Positions 21,549 to 33,935 of a stretch of 64,000 nucleotides of DNA are shown one piece after another. How positions within the stretch are numbered: the first letter of the stretch is position 1; the number at the start of each line of letters is the position of its first letter. The position numbers and the translations under genes were made by a program. A model generated the notes under the pieces. That model did not search any database. It was given only the letters and a program-made list of their open reading frames with translations, and was not told the origin of the DNA. Origin of the DNA: Ceratobasidium sp. AG-K (lineage: Eukaryota; Basidiomycota; Agaricomycetes; Cantharellales; Ceratobasidiaceae); contig JAWNGF010000006.1 in the NCBI GenBank assembly GCA_037039685.1, positions 930,001-994,000 of the forward strand, in the 5' to 3' direction.

Positions 21549-24094
21549 TCACGGCGCAAAAAACAGTCTCTCCAAGAGAGGGTTTCCAAACCGCTCACGC
21601 ATCGCGCCCACAGTCGTTCCCTGCGCTGCCGCTATCTTCTCGAGAGTATCTCGGAACTCTGGAATAGCGTCCTTGTATGCGGTTTCCTTCAAGTACTTCT
21701 CGATGGGTTGACCATGTACAGTAAGGTCTTTCCACTGTTTGGCCCAATGCGGTCGAGCGTTCAGTAAATTCCCTTTAGAGTCAGTATAGCTCGTCCAGGC
21801 ATCGGCAACTTGCTGCATAAATGATTGCCACTCTTTCTCGGGTGTCGTAGGAATTGTAAGGACTTCGATGGAAATCGTTCCGAAATCGTTCCCACGCTGG
21901 GGAGCGAGGATCATGTTGGAACCGCCAGTGAGGCGCATTTCGAGGGTTAGGCGCATTGGGGTGTCGTCGCGCGAGTAAAAGGCGCTAATTGCATCCCACC
22001 TTAGGGACGTTAATTGTGGTCAATAACTCAATACTCAATGGTGTACGTTGCAGACATACCATGCACGTTGTATCAAGCCATAGTCTCGCTTCTTAGGAGT
22101 ATTGGGATCTTCGGGAATTGGAATCTCCCACTCTGTATCGAGGCAACGTGTATTCTCTAAAAAAGAATTGATTTGGGGCTCGTGACGCTACCAAAAATCG
22201 CACTTACGTATACCCCGGCGGAAGTGGATTGCCTCGCTAAACAGAGTCTTGACCGCGTCTTTAGAGTCCGGCAAATCTGGCATCTGCGCTAGAGCGGGTA
22301 CCGCGACGGCCAAAGCTTGTAGGCGACCGGACAGGAGCTTGAACGCCCAACTATTGATAAGCTCCTCGGCGACCCAACCGGAGACCTGATTGCGCACGGT
22401 TAGCCCATGAAAAGTCGGTTGTGAGAGACGTACCCATTGTACTATAGAATCGAGAGCACTTGGGTATGGATGAAGGGAATCGAAACTACCCGCATCGTAC
22501 CCTAAAAATTTAATCCAATAAATATACAACCCGAATAATCGTAAGGCTTCAACGTACGGTTCCAGGTATTCACCCACACCTCGCTCGTCAACGGGAACCA
22601 AAACCACTCGAGATAAAAGTCCTCCTCGCATCGCTTGATAAACGCCAACCTCGCTTCCTCGAGTTTCTCGGGCGTGATCCCACGCATATCGACGGCCGAC
22701 GGGATTTTGTACCCTGCTGGAGGCGGAATGGCCAATGCGAGCGGGAGCTTGACGGGGTTCATCACCGCCATGGTCATCTTGTCCAACCTGAGTGTAAGCG
22801 CAGTACAGATTCCGAGTAGGCCAAAGCACCCCGCTGCAGCGCGGAGCTGGTCTGGGTCCGAGATGGTCTTGGGGTTTCCGTCGGGATCGACATAGTGGAA
22901 TTCAGAGACGAGGTCGGAGAGGGTAGTCGTACTAAACCCAGACCCGTGGCAAATCGGGCTATTGGATCCGCCGAGAGTCATTTCGACCATGATCGTATTG
23001 ATAGGGAGGCACCACCGCTTATTCTCAAACGCCCAGATGCGGAACATGTCGTTGGTCGTGCCGGCCTTGATCGTGCACAGGGTCGTGTCCGAGTCGATAA
23101 AGGGCCGGGGGGCGAGTTCGATCCCGACTAGGTCCGAGTCTTTTTGGATTTCTTGGAGGGTTGGGCTATAGGCTGGGAGTTCGGTAAGGGTCTTGAGCGG
23201 GAGGAGCATGACGACGACTTGGCCGTCCTGAGCGAAAAAGTCGCTAGTCGTGATGTTAGAATACACTCGCGTTTGGGGATTGATACTCACGTCCACTAGG
23301 AATACTATGTCAATCTCTGGTCCAGCATAAACTATGATGACTTACAGTATGACGGTATCCAGCCACCCTAACCGTCTTCCCCTTGGCCTTGGCCCACTTG
23401 ACGAGATTACACAACCCAACTTCAGTCCGGGCAACAAAGGTATCTGACGGAAGATGCTTGACATTCTGCCCCCAATTCTCAAATTCCGTGCCCGAGGGCA
23501 CGCGCTCCATCGGTTTCCCATCTCCTTCCTTGATATCCGGAAACGGAGCGAGTTTCTTGGCGAGCTGAAGTGCGAAACGCCTAAAGTGGGGAGACGGGGG
23601 AAGCGGGACGGATTGTCCAGGGAGGGGAGCCTCGGGGAGCGAGCCTTGACCCGTAATCGACCCAACAACCTTTTCGAGTCCACCCAAGAGCGAGTTGGAC
23701 GACGTCACCTTGGGTGGGGCATGAGGAAGATTATTCTGCAACACCGCCTTGCGCTCGGTCTGTTCGCTCGGAAAGGCGTACTGCTCGATAAACGGCTTGA
23801 TCACGTCTGGCACGTCGTCGTAGTACTTTTGCTCGAAATCGGGTTGTTGGCGGATGATTTCGAATAGTTTGGCGAATGCGAGGTGGCCGGCCGAGTCGTC
23901 GGGTGGTATCTCGTTTTTGAGGAGCGGGAGGAGAGGTTTGAGTTCGGATTCTTCGATGGCTTTGCAGAGGTCGTCGCAGGCGGTTTCGTGCTAGACGAGG
24001 GTGAGCTTGTGGTAAGTGAGGATTGAGAGTGACGTACGTGGAGTTTGGCGTTGGTGTGCCTAGTTGGAGGAAGAGCGGTTATAGGTTCGCTCAT
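21549..24094 (-). CDS. FAD-linked oxidase (PCMH/aldonolactone-oxidase type)
   Basis: The start at 24094 reads MSEPITALPPTRHTNAKLH. An N-terminal extension of about 200 residues, rich in charged residues, comes before the FAD_binding_4 region: PSDTFVARTEVGLCNLVKWAKAKGKTVRVAGYRH, then an intron. It continues VVVMLLPLKTL, NTIMVEMTLGGSNSPICHGSG and LRAAAGCFGLLGICTALTLRLDKM, the typical second half of this FAD domain. The C-terminal part (FYLEWFWFPLTSEVWVNTWNR, then MILAPQRGND and WKDLTVHGQPIEKYL) resembles the substrate domain of D-arabinonolactone oxidase-like enzymes. The usual GHSWS around the FAD-linking histidine is replaced by GYRHT followed by an intron, so covalent flavin attachment is uncertain. 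Several GT..AG introns join in frame. The stop is at 21549-21551. The true substrate is unknown. Confidence 0.78.
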
Positions 24095-24760
24095 GGTGGG
24101 ATTGGGGAATTTGGGATGAAAAAGCAGCGCCTGGGTCAAATATGAGGGGATTTCGGAGCCGACACTATAGACTGAGACAAGATGAGACTGGCTTATAAGG
24201 CCGTGATCAGCATTGATTCACGCGCATTCATCAAGATAATCAGGCGCCCATAATCACGGCGCAGTTTGTGTGTCCATTTACTGCTTGAGCGAGCTAGTCC
24301 GACAGCCACACGGAGCAAGACGACCCCAAGATAGAGCGCAGCCGAACAAGGAATCGTAGCATCCATTGTGCGTAACTACCAGCTGACGTGTAGATAATAT
24401 TCCGAGTACCCCAAGTGTGCAGAAGTCTCAGTGCATGGATCATGGTGAGAGTTTTCAGCCGCAGATTCCTAGCCCCGAAGAGAACAAGCCAGTCCAGACG
24501 CATAGCCCCGAGAAAGTTGACGGCATGGGCGGCCAGAAAAAGTCACCAGACGATCCAAGTGTGTTCATCCACACGTTCGTGAAAAGATCGGCAGTGAAAG
24601 ATCGTCAGCCGTGTTGACATGGTTGTCAGGTCGAGCTGTCCCTGGGAGGACCTGGATTGATGACGTCAGCGACTCCTCAAGCGCCGAACCTGACACGTCG
24701 CTGACCACCACCGCCAAACAACGAGCGTCGTGAGCTCTTGTATTATTCTTATTTTCCGAC
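24095..24760. other. Divergent promoter region
   Basis: This gap of 666 bases separates the minus-strand FAD oxidase from plus-strand SEC13. It should carry both promoters. No gene is seen in it. Confidence 0.5.
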
Positions 24761-26042
24761 ATGGTAAGTCCATCATAACATCACTTCAAGCGCGTACTGA
24801 GCATTTGTAGGCGACTACGACAGGGCAGGACTCTGTTCCCATCGAGACGCACCACGATGACATGATCGTAAGCCCGAATTCACATCCGCGATCCTAGCCA
24901 CAGCTCACCCTTTGCAGCACGACGCCCAACTAGACTTTTACGGAAAACGCCTAGCCACCTGCTCATCCGACCGCACCATTAAAATATTCGACGTCGTCAA
25001 CGGAGAACCCCAACGCCAATCCGGTGGTGTCACGCTCAAAGGCCACACTGGACCAGTCTGGCAAGTCGCGTGGGCTCATCCTAAATACGGACACATTCTC
25101 GCGTCGTGTTCGTACGATGGCAAGGTCTTGATTTGGAAGGAGCAGCAGGGCGGGGCGGCACCGGCGAGTACGAATACGGGGTATGGGCAGGTGCCGTATG
25201 GGGCTGCTCCGGCTGGGGGTGCTGGGAATTGGACGAGGGTCAAGGAGCATAGTTTGCATACTGCTTCGGGTGAGCCATATTTTGGTTTATTATTAGAGGT
25301 GCTCATTTTGCGCAGTTAATTCGATATCGTGGGCCCCACATGAACTTGGCGCGATTGTCGCCTGTGCCTCTTCGGACGGAAAGCTCTCCGTCTTGACATT
25401 CAAAAGTACGCATTCGAAATTAAGCCTAGACCTTCGTAAGCTAATCTTGCAATTGTAGATGATGGAACTTGGGGCGCCGACATCTTCAACGCACACAACG
25501 TCGGCTGCAACGCCGTCTCCTGGGCCCCAGCAACTCTCCCCGGCTCACTCATCACCCCCACCCAAACCCCCGGCGCACCAGCCACCGTCAAACGATTCGC
25601 CAGCGCCGGATGCGACAACCTCGTCAAAATATGGGGATTCAGGTCCGTCTCTTCCCGCTCTCCCCCAACCCAACCCAACTAACCTCCTCGCAGGGAAGAC
25701 AACCAAACCTGGGTAGAAGAAGAAGTCCTCAAGGGGCACACCGACTGGGTCCGCGACGTCGCCTGGGCACCCAACATTGGCCTCCCCCGATCCTACATTG
25801 CCACCGCCTCGCAAGACCGCACGGTCATCATTTGGTCCAAGGCAACTCCGACGGCGAGTTGGACCCAGACGTTGCTCAACCCCGGGACTGGGGCGGATAA
25901 CAAGTTCCCCGATGTGGTTTGGCGAGTGTCGTGGAGTTTGGCTGGGAATATTTTGGCGGTCAGCTGTGGGGACGGCAAGGTCACGCTTTGGAAGGAGAGT
26001 TTGAAGGGTGCTTGGGAGTGTATTAGTGAGATGGCGAATTAG
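24761..26042 (+). CDS. SEC13: SEC13, COPII coat and nuclear pore WD-repeat protein
   Basis: SEC13 is a six-bladed WD40 propeller that pairs with SEC31 in the COPII outer coat and with the NUP84 complex in nuclear pores. The first exon is the ATG alone (24761-24763), followed at once by a GTAAGT intron. The second exon ends HHDDMI, and the third begins [26 protein letters not shown]. Blades are seen at [114 protein letters not shown] and [28 protein letters not shown]. The protein ends CISEMAN with TAG at 26040-26042. A Gly/Ala/Tyr-rich insertion (residues about 110-140) is the usual low-complexity loop in fungal SEC13. The length, near 340 aa, is normal. Confidence 0.92.
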
Positions 26043-26923
26043 CGAATAGAGGTTCAAATGCTTTAATTCCAAATTTTTAATTTTGGTTTTGGACTCGTGG
26101 TTGACTCGAAGTGAGGCTGGGCTCGTGTTTCGAGTAGAGTCTAGATCAGCAAGCGTGGCGCTTAGGCTGACCCAACGACAAGCATACCGGATGAACGGTC
26201 GGATCTTGATAGACATAAATAGATGTGCGAGGCTCTGCTCACTGTGTCAAACCTTGCGCTTGACATGTGTGCTTCCGGCCCTATGTCCAAGTAGTGGTGA
26301 AACTGGTCCAATGCAATACCTTTCGCTCCCCTCCTGCAGACCAAAGTATCAGACTGACCGCCTCGACGCTAGATTCGTCTAGGATAACATAGATCCCTTA
26401 TTTGTGCCAAACCGACAATCCAGTTTGAACCAAAGAGAACCCGGCGGGTATTGCAAAAAATTACCACCTAGCATCTCGGCTCCATTGTTATACTCACCAA
26501 GCCCACAAATGCGGAAACTAGGAGCTTTCTACGGCGGGGGAACGCAAAACCCCATCCGGACCCCTGTACCGTGTCGACAAATTCTATGTCATGGCACCCC
26601 AGAGCGGCGTTCTGAAGTGCGTATCCATTGACCCACTGTGCATGGTTGGAGCAGAACTTGAAGTCTCGGATATGATTCACTCGCACCGCCCCTTCTGTCC
26701 TTGCCTCAATGTATTCCCCTTTTCATGTGCCCGCTGTTTATTTAGCGTGCATATATTCACTCTTGTTCTTCAACACGCGAGACCCATAGGAGTGCAGCAT
26801 GGAGCACCAAAGCTAAACAGCGGGCTTGGGGAAAGTCACATGCATTCACAATTTACACAACCTCCAGTTCATTCTCCATAACACACTGACGAGCAAAATG
26901 CACAAACAATCAGATGTACAAGT
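26043..26923. other. Intergenic, no gene recognised
   Basis: The two stop-facing genes SEC13 and the Hsp70-like gene flank this 881-base stretch. Short open frames occur on both strands around 26470-26690, but none has a recognisable motif or splice partner. Confidence 0.35.
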
Positions 26924-29341
26924 TCAAATATATGCGTTGGTCAGTGCGCCAGGCAGGATTGAAGCGGGCCCAGTGTGAATTTCTCCCTAGATAAACGGTC
27001 GCTGAGCATTACACGCAGGAACAATCCAAGGAGCTACTCACGCCTTGCTTCCATTCTATGAACGCCTGGAGTTCTGTTCCACAAAGCTGTAGTGCAATAT
27101 TGAATCTTAGATGCCAGTAGAAGCTACCATCTTGCTTAGTTCTCCTGGTGAGTGCCCGGCGCATGCATTTCATGTCGGCCTCAATCACACAAACCTCTTC
27201 GAAGCCACTATTGAAACAACCTATTGAGGTATGGGTCACAATCAAGCTCGGCTAGCTACGGAAGTGGCCACACACCATTTTTATCACGCAACCAGTCTCC
27301 CGGGTTCTCATCTTTGGTAAATGTAAAGATGGTGACCGTGAAGGTGTCCAGACTGGGAGCTGAGGTCCTGTATGAACGCCAACATCGCTCGCGTACGGCC
27401 TCTTCAGCATTCATGACGACTCCCTGAATACACCATACTAAATGATAATGTTTAAGGAGTCTTAAAGAGGCACGCACCCTATCAACCAGTTGAAACCATT
27501 TGCCATCTACGCAGTTGTATCCGGCGTCGTGCATCAGCATATAGCGTCCAATGTGGTCCCCATTCTTTGCGTCGTAAATCTCCTTTACTCCCACTCCGTA
27601 CGGCGCTCGGGTAGCACGACTGGTGATACTCAGTTTGGCATACCAGATTACTGCCCCTTCAGCAACTGCCTTGGCTCTGTCGCAAGGGGGTTATTAACTG
27701 ATCACATCTAAAGGTAGGAGAACATTCGTACGTTGAGTCATTGGCAATGTTAACCGCACACTCGTCATTGCTGAACTCTGAAACGAGAGCTTTGCGAAGA
27801 TAGGGACTGTCGCCGAATCCGCCCACGAGAAGAATATGCTGGCATTTAAGGTCAGCGCACGCGCCTAGTACATGGCTAACTGCTTCACCTTGCAAGAGAG
27901 TCCTGAAATTTGTTGGCGGACACTGGCTATAATCTGGGTGACACAGTTGTCAAAGAAGGATTTAATAGTAGCACTGAGGGGTGAGAGATAGTTAACTTCA
28001 GCAAATCGAGCAAGGCATCCAGGGCATACTCTTGTAAAGTGATGGTTCCTCGTCGGATCCCAAACTCAGGTTTGGACAAACGCCCAGCACCCAAGTCAAT
28101 TCGATGCTCCGAGTTGACGTCCTCGAATTCTCTTTTTGCCATTTCTTCAAAGTCTTTAACACCTCTCCTGATGTAATCAATACGTTCATCGGAGTGAAGT
28201 TGGTCAAGCCCATTCAGAATGTGAGTTAGGTATGCCTCAAATTCTAAATCGACAAAGACACCTCCTGCCTGTATGCCTAGACAATTTCAGTTCAAAAGCG
28301 AGAAAGTATTGCCGTGTAATAGGAACTCACACGCCGGTGCCTTTTTCTCTTCAAGTTCAAGCGTGGGGCGCGTGGACTTGACCGAGTATGCTGTAGTGTT
28401 AATGGTAGAACCTCCAGCATCACAAACAATAAAGGTAGTAGCGGGCTGCGGGTAGCACCCTGTTAGTAACAGCCGCCAAGATGGGCGCTAATAAAGGCTC
28501 ACACTGAAGCGGTTATAAAGGTCTCCGTGAAACATACAGAAATGAGCGGAGGCTTCGGCCTCACTTACAAATTGAACCTGGGAAATGGCCTTTTCCGACG
28601 GCACGAATCTAGCGGCAACGGTGACCTGGCGGAGGAAATGTTGTTCCTTTACCCCCCAACCGTTTGGGTGTGTCAGCACAACCGTCATATCCTTGTGAAG
28701 TTCATTCCAGACTCGCTGACCCTCGATGACTCGAGACTCAAAGAATCGCTTGGTGTGCTGAAGGAGGTAAACCATGAAGTCTGTATATATTTTGAATAGA
28801 GAGACACCAGCGGGTAAGGCTATGTCAGATTATATTTAGTTGTGTAAGCTATAGGAGACTTCAAGGTTCACCTACGTTGTGCTCTCAAGTTATGTTCTTG
28901 CCTCATCGAGTCAGGATGGAGGTGAATTTTGAAGTGTCGGGCGAGTTGCCACTTTTCATCTTCCGCCATTTCCAAGGTCGCTGGCTTGAGAGCCTCTGCG
29001 CCGAATGACACGGGCTATTCCAGGACCCTCGCATTAGACATTTGAGTAGAGAACAGGGAAAATACGCTGACGTTGTTGTGGGTGTCATAGTAAACAAGGG
29101 TTGGAATTTTGCTCTCTTCCTTCTGGGATTTTTGACCCGGCCACGCGGTTACTCGGTGAAGGGATTGTGGACCCCCTGGACAAAATTTGTCAGATTGCAA
29201 GTCCAGAGTCTCGCATGCATGATAATTATACGAGCCTGGATAGAGATAGGCGAACGAGACGGCAGTTTGTGTTGCTCCGATGTCAACCCCGAGGACAATC
29301 TTGGCAGGACGACTCCACGGGCCTTCTGCAAAAACCTGCAT
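26924..29341 (-). CDS. Hsp70-like ATPase of the HSPA12 type
   Basis: The minus strand encodes an actin-fold ATPase related to HSPA12 rather than a classical Hsp70. The phosphate-1 motif is KIVLGVDIGATQTAVSFAY, followed by VTAWPGQ and SKIPTLVYYD. The phosphate-2 motif is FIVCDAGGSTINTTAYSV, and the adenosine motif is HILLVGGFGDSPYLRKAL. The C-terminal block is VCVIEADMKCMRRALTRR..FYWHLRFNIALQLCGTELQAFIEWKQG. A final intron (27001-27049 region) joins this to a short exon reading GEIHTGPASILPG with the stop at 26924-26926, which matches the usual end of this fungal family. There are many short introns. There is no Hsp70 substrate-binding domain or EEVD tail, as expected for this group. Agaricomycetes carry large families of such genes of unknown role. 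The start at 29341 gives MQVFAEGPWSRPAK. Confidence 0.82.
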
Positions 29342-30143
29342 TCCGTAATTGGGTCTATCGCCAAACGACAGAGTTGGGGAATGGGTTATGTGTATCGGGT
29401 GGCGGTGGGCGAGTGTCCATTTGCAAATCGTAATCAGTGTACCACTATAGAACCGTGGCTGTGCATTTCCGCCACACGCACCGCGGCTCGAGAGTGGCGA
29501 CTGGGCTCCTGACTCCTGATGATTTGTTTATCTCAAGGAGCCCAAATACTCTTACGCGAATTTCTGCTCTTATCAGGAGGATCAGATTAACTCTCTGTGT
29601 TGCTGGCATCTCTAGAAACCCCCAGAGCCCACCCCGGCGTTGGGAGCCAATCGTGACTTTGTAAACATTCCGAACTTCAAGTCATTGAGATTCCGAAATC
29701 ATTGAATGACTATGTTGCCTGTCTGTCTCTCGCCCCGGGCCGCATTCTTAAACCCCAAGTTTTTAGCATTATCTTGTGCCTGCATGAACTCATCATCTAT
29801 ATATCTCAAACCTGGTCCAGTGAATTTAAAAGATAAGACGAGGAATCAGGGAAGCGTTGAGAAATTCATCTGGAGCACATCGATTTCCAGGCTGTTCTCG
29901 TGACAACCAAGTGAGCATGACAATTTGACCGAAGAAGCCTGAGAGCAGTAATATAAAGCGGCCAGTGAGTCGCGAGTTAGCCCGCTAGAATCCCCTTCAA
30001 GTTCAAGCGAAACCCCGAGAGACAAGGGTTCCTTCACTGCATTAGCACTCTCCCGACCCACCAGTCAACCCGTGGGGCTTGTGGGCACATGAAAATCAGT
30101 TCCACCTCATGAACAGGGAATGGAAATGATCAAAAGTCAATCC

Positions 30144-30230
30144 GAGTGGACGTGGGACGCTTCGAACGTCCATGTGCTTATTTGAGATACATTTGTTCTC
30201 TAACATTATGTGACAGGTTCGCCACTCGCC
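30144..30230 (+). repeat. Palindrome-cored repeat, copy 1
   Basis: The first 29 bases differ from copy 2 at one position. They contain inverted arms TGGACGT and ACGTCCA around a core with TTCGAA. After a diverged 38-base spacer the copies match again (TGACAGGTTCGCCACTCGCC here). Confidence 0.65.
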
Positions 30231-30802
30231 TTGGATTCATGTAGCGAAAAAGCTATCCTTATTACTGACGCTTTGTATTCTATCCAAATACTTGGTTCGA
30301 ATTCGACTTATTTCAGTCTTGATGCCTAGTGCTTTCCGATTAATTGTTTAGTGGGTGAGTCGACCGAACCTGGGGAAATAACGGCCTAAAACGGAAGGAA
30401 TGTAAAAAGAAAGGTTCCATATTCATGCGTTATGCTCTGAATCTGGGCCAATAGTACGGCTGATCTGGGAGCGAATTCTATTCATTTTTTTTTTCGATCT
30501 GGGGATGTCTGCGTGCCAAGTCCATTGTCAACGTTCAATGAAACGAATGCATACAGCCCTATTTTCCTCATATGCTGTCAAGCCCCGTGAATAGTCCATA
30601 ATAAAGAATAGTTCAATGGACAGGACATGGGATGGGGACTCAGGAACGAAGGACCCAGGAAGAGAGCGCTCAACCTAACCTCTCACGCCAACTTGAAAGA
30701 ATACCTGTAACATACCCCTCCGGCGCACCATCTGGCCAGTGTGACTGGCAAGTTAAATTCATCTCCCCCAAATTGAAATGAGAGGAAATAAAAAGTTGAG
30801 GG

Positions 30803-30890
30803 GAGTGGACGAGGGACGCTTCGAACGTCCAAATGATTTCGCATAAAATGCGTAAAGCAACCAACTTTAGTGACGGGTTCACTACTCGCC
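30803..30890 (+). repeat. Palindrome-cored repeat, copy 2
   Basis: It has the same layout as the copy at 30144-30230. The 29-base head has one mismatch, the spacer is 39 bases and unrelated, and the tail reads TGACGGGTTCACTACTCGCC. The inverted arms are shortened by one base pair. Confidence 0.65.
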
Positions 30891-31462
30891 CTAGGTTCGG
30901 ACTGCTAAATAATTTTGTTAACACAATGTGCGTCCATTTCGTACCACTCATGCAGTCACATCCAAAATCATTATTGTATAATCTGCATCTCACATACACA
31001 GAGAAGATAGCAGGATACCTTCAAGTGGACTCTGAATGATTCAAAAATCTGGGCATTGGCGGAAAGTAGTTGGTTTATCACTCCCCCTAATTTTCTTTGT
31101 TTCATTGACTCACTCGGCACTCGAAAGAGTGAAACCCAATATTAATGGCGGCGATCGGGCTCTCATTTGACTCATCTGGCCAGCGAAACTCACCACGGTC
31201 ACGTGGTAACCAGCGACTCTCCGCGGCCACCGACATCTATTTTATATTTTATAGTCTATTACTCGCCCATGGTAGAGATCTTTGTACGAAGGATGATTTC
31301 CACATGGTGACTGATGCTCCCTAGACCTTGATATTTTTCTAATCCAAGCCTCTATGATATCGCAATCTCGAACAACCCAAGCGAAACCGAACAAACGCTC
31401 TAGCACACTCAAACGAATAAATCCATCTACACTACCATGTACATATCCATCTATACTCAGTT

Positions 31463-33580
31463 CTAATGCTCGACCTCGTCGATGAGGGATTGGGATTCGG
31501 GCGACCGGACTTTGATCGAGCATTCGAAGGGCGCCGGGTGGCTGGAATACTATGAGGGCATGGGAGAAGGACAGCTACAGTTGCGTACCTCAGGATATCT
31601 GGAGTATACTCTGCCTTGGGGGTAATCTCCGAACCATCTCCCCTGCGCGCCTTGGCGATCGTAAAGTTTGCGAGGATGTTGCTGGATGTGGCGATCGCGC
31701 TTGTGAGTCCTTGAAGTCCACTGCGGTGATTGCAGCTTACCTGATTGTTAACCACAGAGACTGCTGCGCGATGTGGATCCCAGGACAGATCCTTTGATTC
31801 GTGGTTCCAGCTAGCAGCTTCGACAAACCGCGACTGCGCTTACCTCCTTCCAAACCCGAATACCCACGCACCTGGATCCGGGTCAGGCGTGGCACCAAGG
31901 AATCTCTCAGGCCGGAACGTCTCTGGGTCGGAATACCTCGACGGATCATGCAACACCGACCTATTATTCTCCGTCATCAATCGTACTCTCCGAACCATCT
32001 CCCACTCACCAAATATTCCCAATCACAATCGTTCCCCCAGGAATCACATACTGCCCGATAACTTGATCTTCGCTCGTATACCGTGCGATGACGTTGATGA
32101 CGGGATGCCACCGCATAATTTCCATCACCACTGCATGCGTGTATGGCAGTCGTTCCCGGTCCTCAATACTTAGGATGCGCGTGCCACGAGTTGATAGGTA
32201 CGCGTCAATTTCGTCCTGGGCTGCGCTCTGCGCGTGTGGACATAGTGTCATGGCAAGAAAGAAGGATTGGAGGAGCGAGACGGTTGTGTCTGCGCCCGCG
32301 CCGTATAAACTCGACGCGAGGACCTATCCAGGTCAATACTACCTATTCTGGAGCGGGTTGAGGTACGTACCTTGATGATCTCCCTTTCCTTGGCGCTAAT
32401 TGGACTACCATCTTCAGGTTCGAGCAGTTTAGATACAAACGACGTTGTAGCCGTACCTTCAGACTGTATCTGTCGTTGGTCCACGGATAGATCAGGATTT
32501 ATTAAACTATACCATTTGCTTTATGACGAAATCATATGGCTCTTGTCGGTACCCCACTGTCATTTTTTGCCATTCTTCCGTCTTGCGTTTGAATCCAGCA
32601 CCAGGAAACCAAGACGGAATGTGGCGGACTGGAAAATATGGATGTCAGGTACCTAGCGGTATAAGTTGGGTACACTTACGGAACGGAAGAACCTCGACGA
32701 GCCAACGGCCGGGAACAGTAGCTAAATAGGTGTGAGTTGGAACCAAACTCTGAGAGAACTGAGATTCACCTTCACCGACAGCACCCATGAATTCTTCCGC
32801 CGCCCGAATAAACTTGTCATTTGTATCGTGTACCGTATATCCGTATGCGATTCGAATCGATACACCTCCTGCAAATCTAATAACCTTTTCAACATTACAC
32901 CACTTGGGACGGAGAAACTACTCACAGGTGCGCGTGGTTCCTAAATCCCTCCGGCTCGGTCGCGAGGCGTTTCATCAAGTTTCGGACCTCATCGATTTGG
33001 AGATCCTGAAAGTCGAGTGTGGCTCGAGGGTTGAACGTTTGGTGTAGAAGTTTACGGTATATGCGTAGCCTCTGGTTGTATGGTGTAAATAGGATGCTAT
33101 CTGACCATCCAGACCTATATGTGTCGATTAGTGCCGAGTGCAATACTATCAAGTGAGACTTGCAATTTGGCCATGGTAATCGGCGGCCGAGTCGAAAAAC
33201 TAGTAGCGCGTTTTTCGAGTAGTTCTGTGATTATGTCGGGGTCGCTTAAGGCAACCACGGGCTGACGGAGGAGCCAAAATGAAACAATTCCGCCTTTGCG
33301 ATGCTTGATTTAGCCATTCGAACAGGAAAGTGGCTTAACGTACCATAGGTTTGCGCGTATTCGTGCAGTTTTAACCACAAATATCGGGACTTGCGTATCT
33401 AATCACTCAATGAGCTTGAATGCATCGGAGGTGATGGAGACGACTTTCCTCGAGTGCATTTCCGAAGAGGAATCTTGGGGGTGGGCCAGGTGGTATGCGT
33501 AAAGGATGTTTACTGCCCTTGACTAGACGATAAAGGAGCACAGAGACAGCAGCGACAAGAAGAGAGGAGAGCGTGAACAT
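31463..33580 (-). CDS. Cytochrome P450 monooxygenase, copy 1
   Basis: This is a microsomal heme monooxygenase. The N-terminal membrane anchor (MFTLSSLLVAAVSVLLYRLV) and proline hinge (RIPPGPPPRFLFGNALE) are in exon 1. The I-helix reads GAGADTTVSLLQSFF, the ExxR motif EIMRWHPV, and the PERF block FRPERFLG. The heme loop is FGFGRR, an intron, then RICPGIHIAQQS with the cysteine ligand. The last exon ends SPESQSLIDEVEH. A TATA-like stretch lies near 33639-33646 on this strand. The intron 1 donor looks damaged: after CTCGAG the sequence is GAAAGT, where copy 2 has GTAAGT (33447-33448). Skipping to the next GT adds four bases and breaks frame, so this copy may be impaired. The order and motifs match the P450 at 35241-37387. 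Confidence 0.82.
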
Positions 33581-33923
33581 AGTTCGGCTCAGCTCTATCA
33601 CGGACAAGGGAAACGACCTCCCTTTGCCCACCTCCAGATTATATATGCGTGGCGATTCTCTATAATCGCCGAACCAAGCCCGTGTCCATCACTATAAATA
33701 CGCTTCCAACGCGATAAGGCGTGAAACGTTCCCATTCTAGTAACTGTTTCCCCGCAAGAAGTTCATCGTTCGTATTCACTAATATCCCGTGTTTGACAAT
33801 GAGCCCGAAGATAATGTGGAGACAAGCGCCGATCGACACCTGGGCTCGAACGAGCCGGCGACCTCGGAGGACCAACAAGCGATGTATCCCTGCGTTACAC
33901 AGTCACATCAAACTTCTACGCTC
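33581..33923. other. P450 upstream region up to the LINE insertion
   Basis: This holds the likely promoter of P450 copy 1 and unidentified sequence. It runs up to the first copy of the LINE target duplication at 33924. Confidence 0.4.
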
Positions 33924-33935
33924 AAGTTGGACTGA
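33924..33935 (+). repeat. LINE target-site duplication, left
   Basis: AAGTTGGACTGA occurs here and again at 35043-35054, directly flanking the LINE fragment and its poly(A). Confidence 0.85.

Larger units (their letters stand above)
29342..31462. other. Intergenic with two diverged repeat copies
   Basis: No gene is recognised in these 2.1 kb. The stretch contains two copies of an 87-88 bp sequence built around a palindromic core, listed separately, and otherwise AT-rich sequence. Confidence 0.4.

Noticed and set aside
30150..30172. TTCGAA core with short stem, resembling a tRNA T-arm
   Set aside because: The stem does not pair around a proper TTCRANY loop, and no acceptor, D or anticodon arm is found around it.
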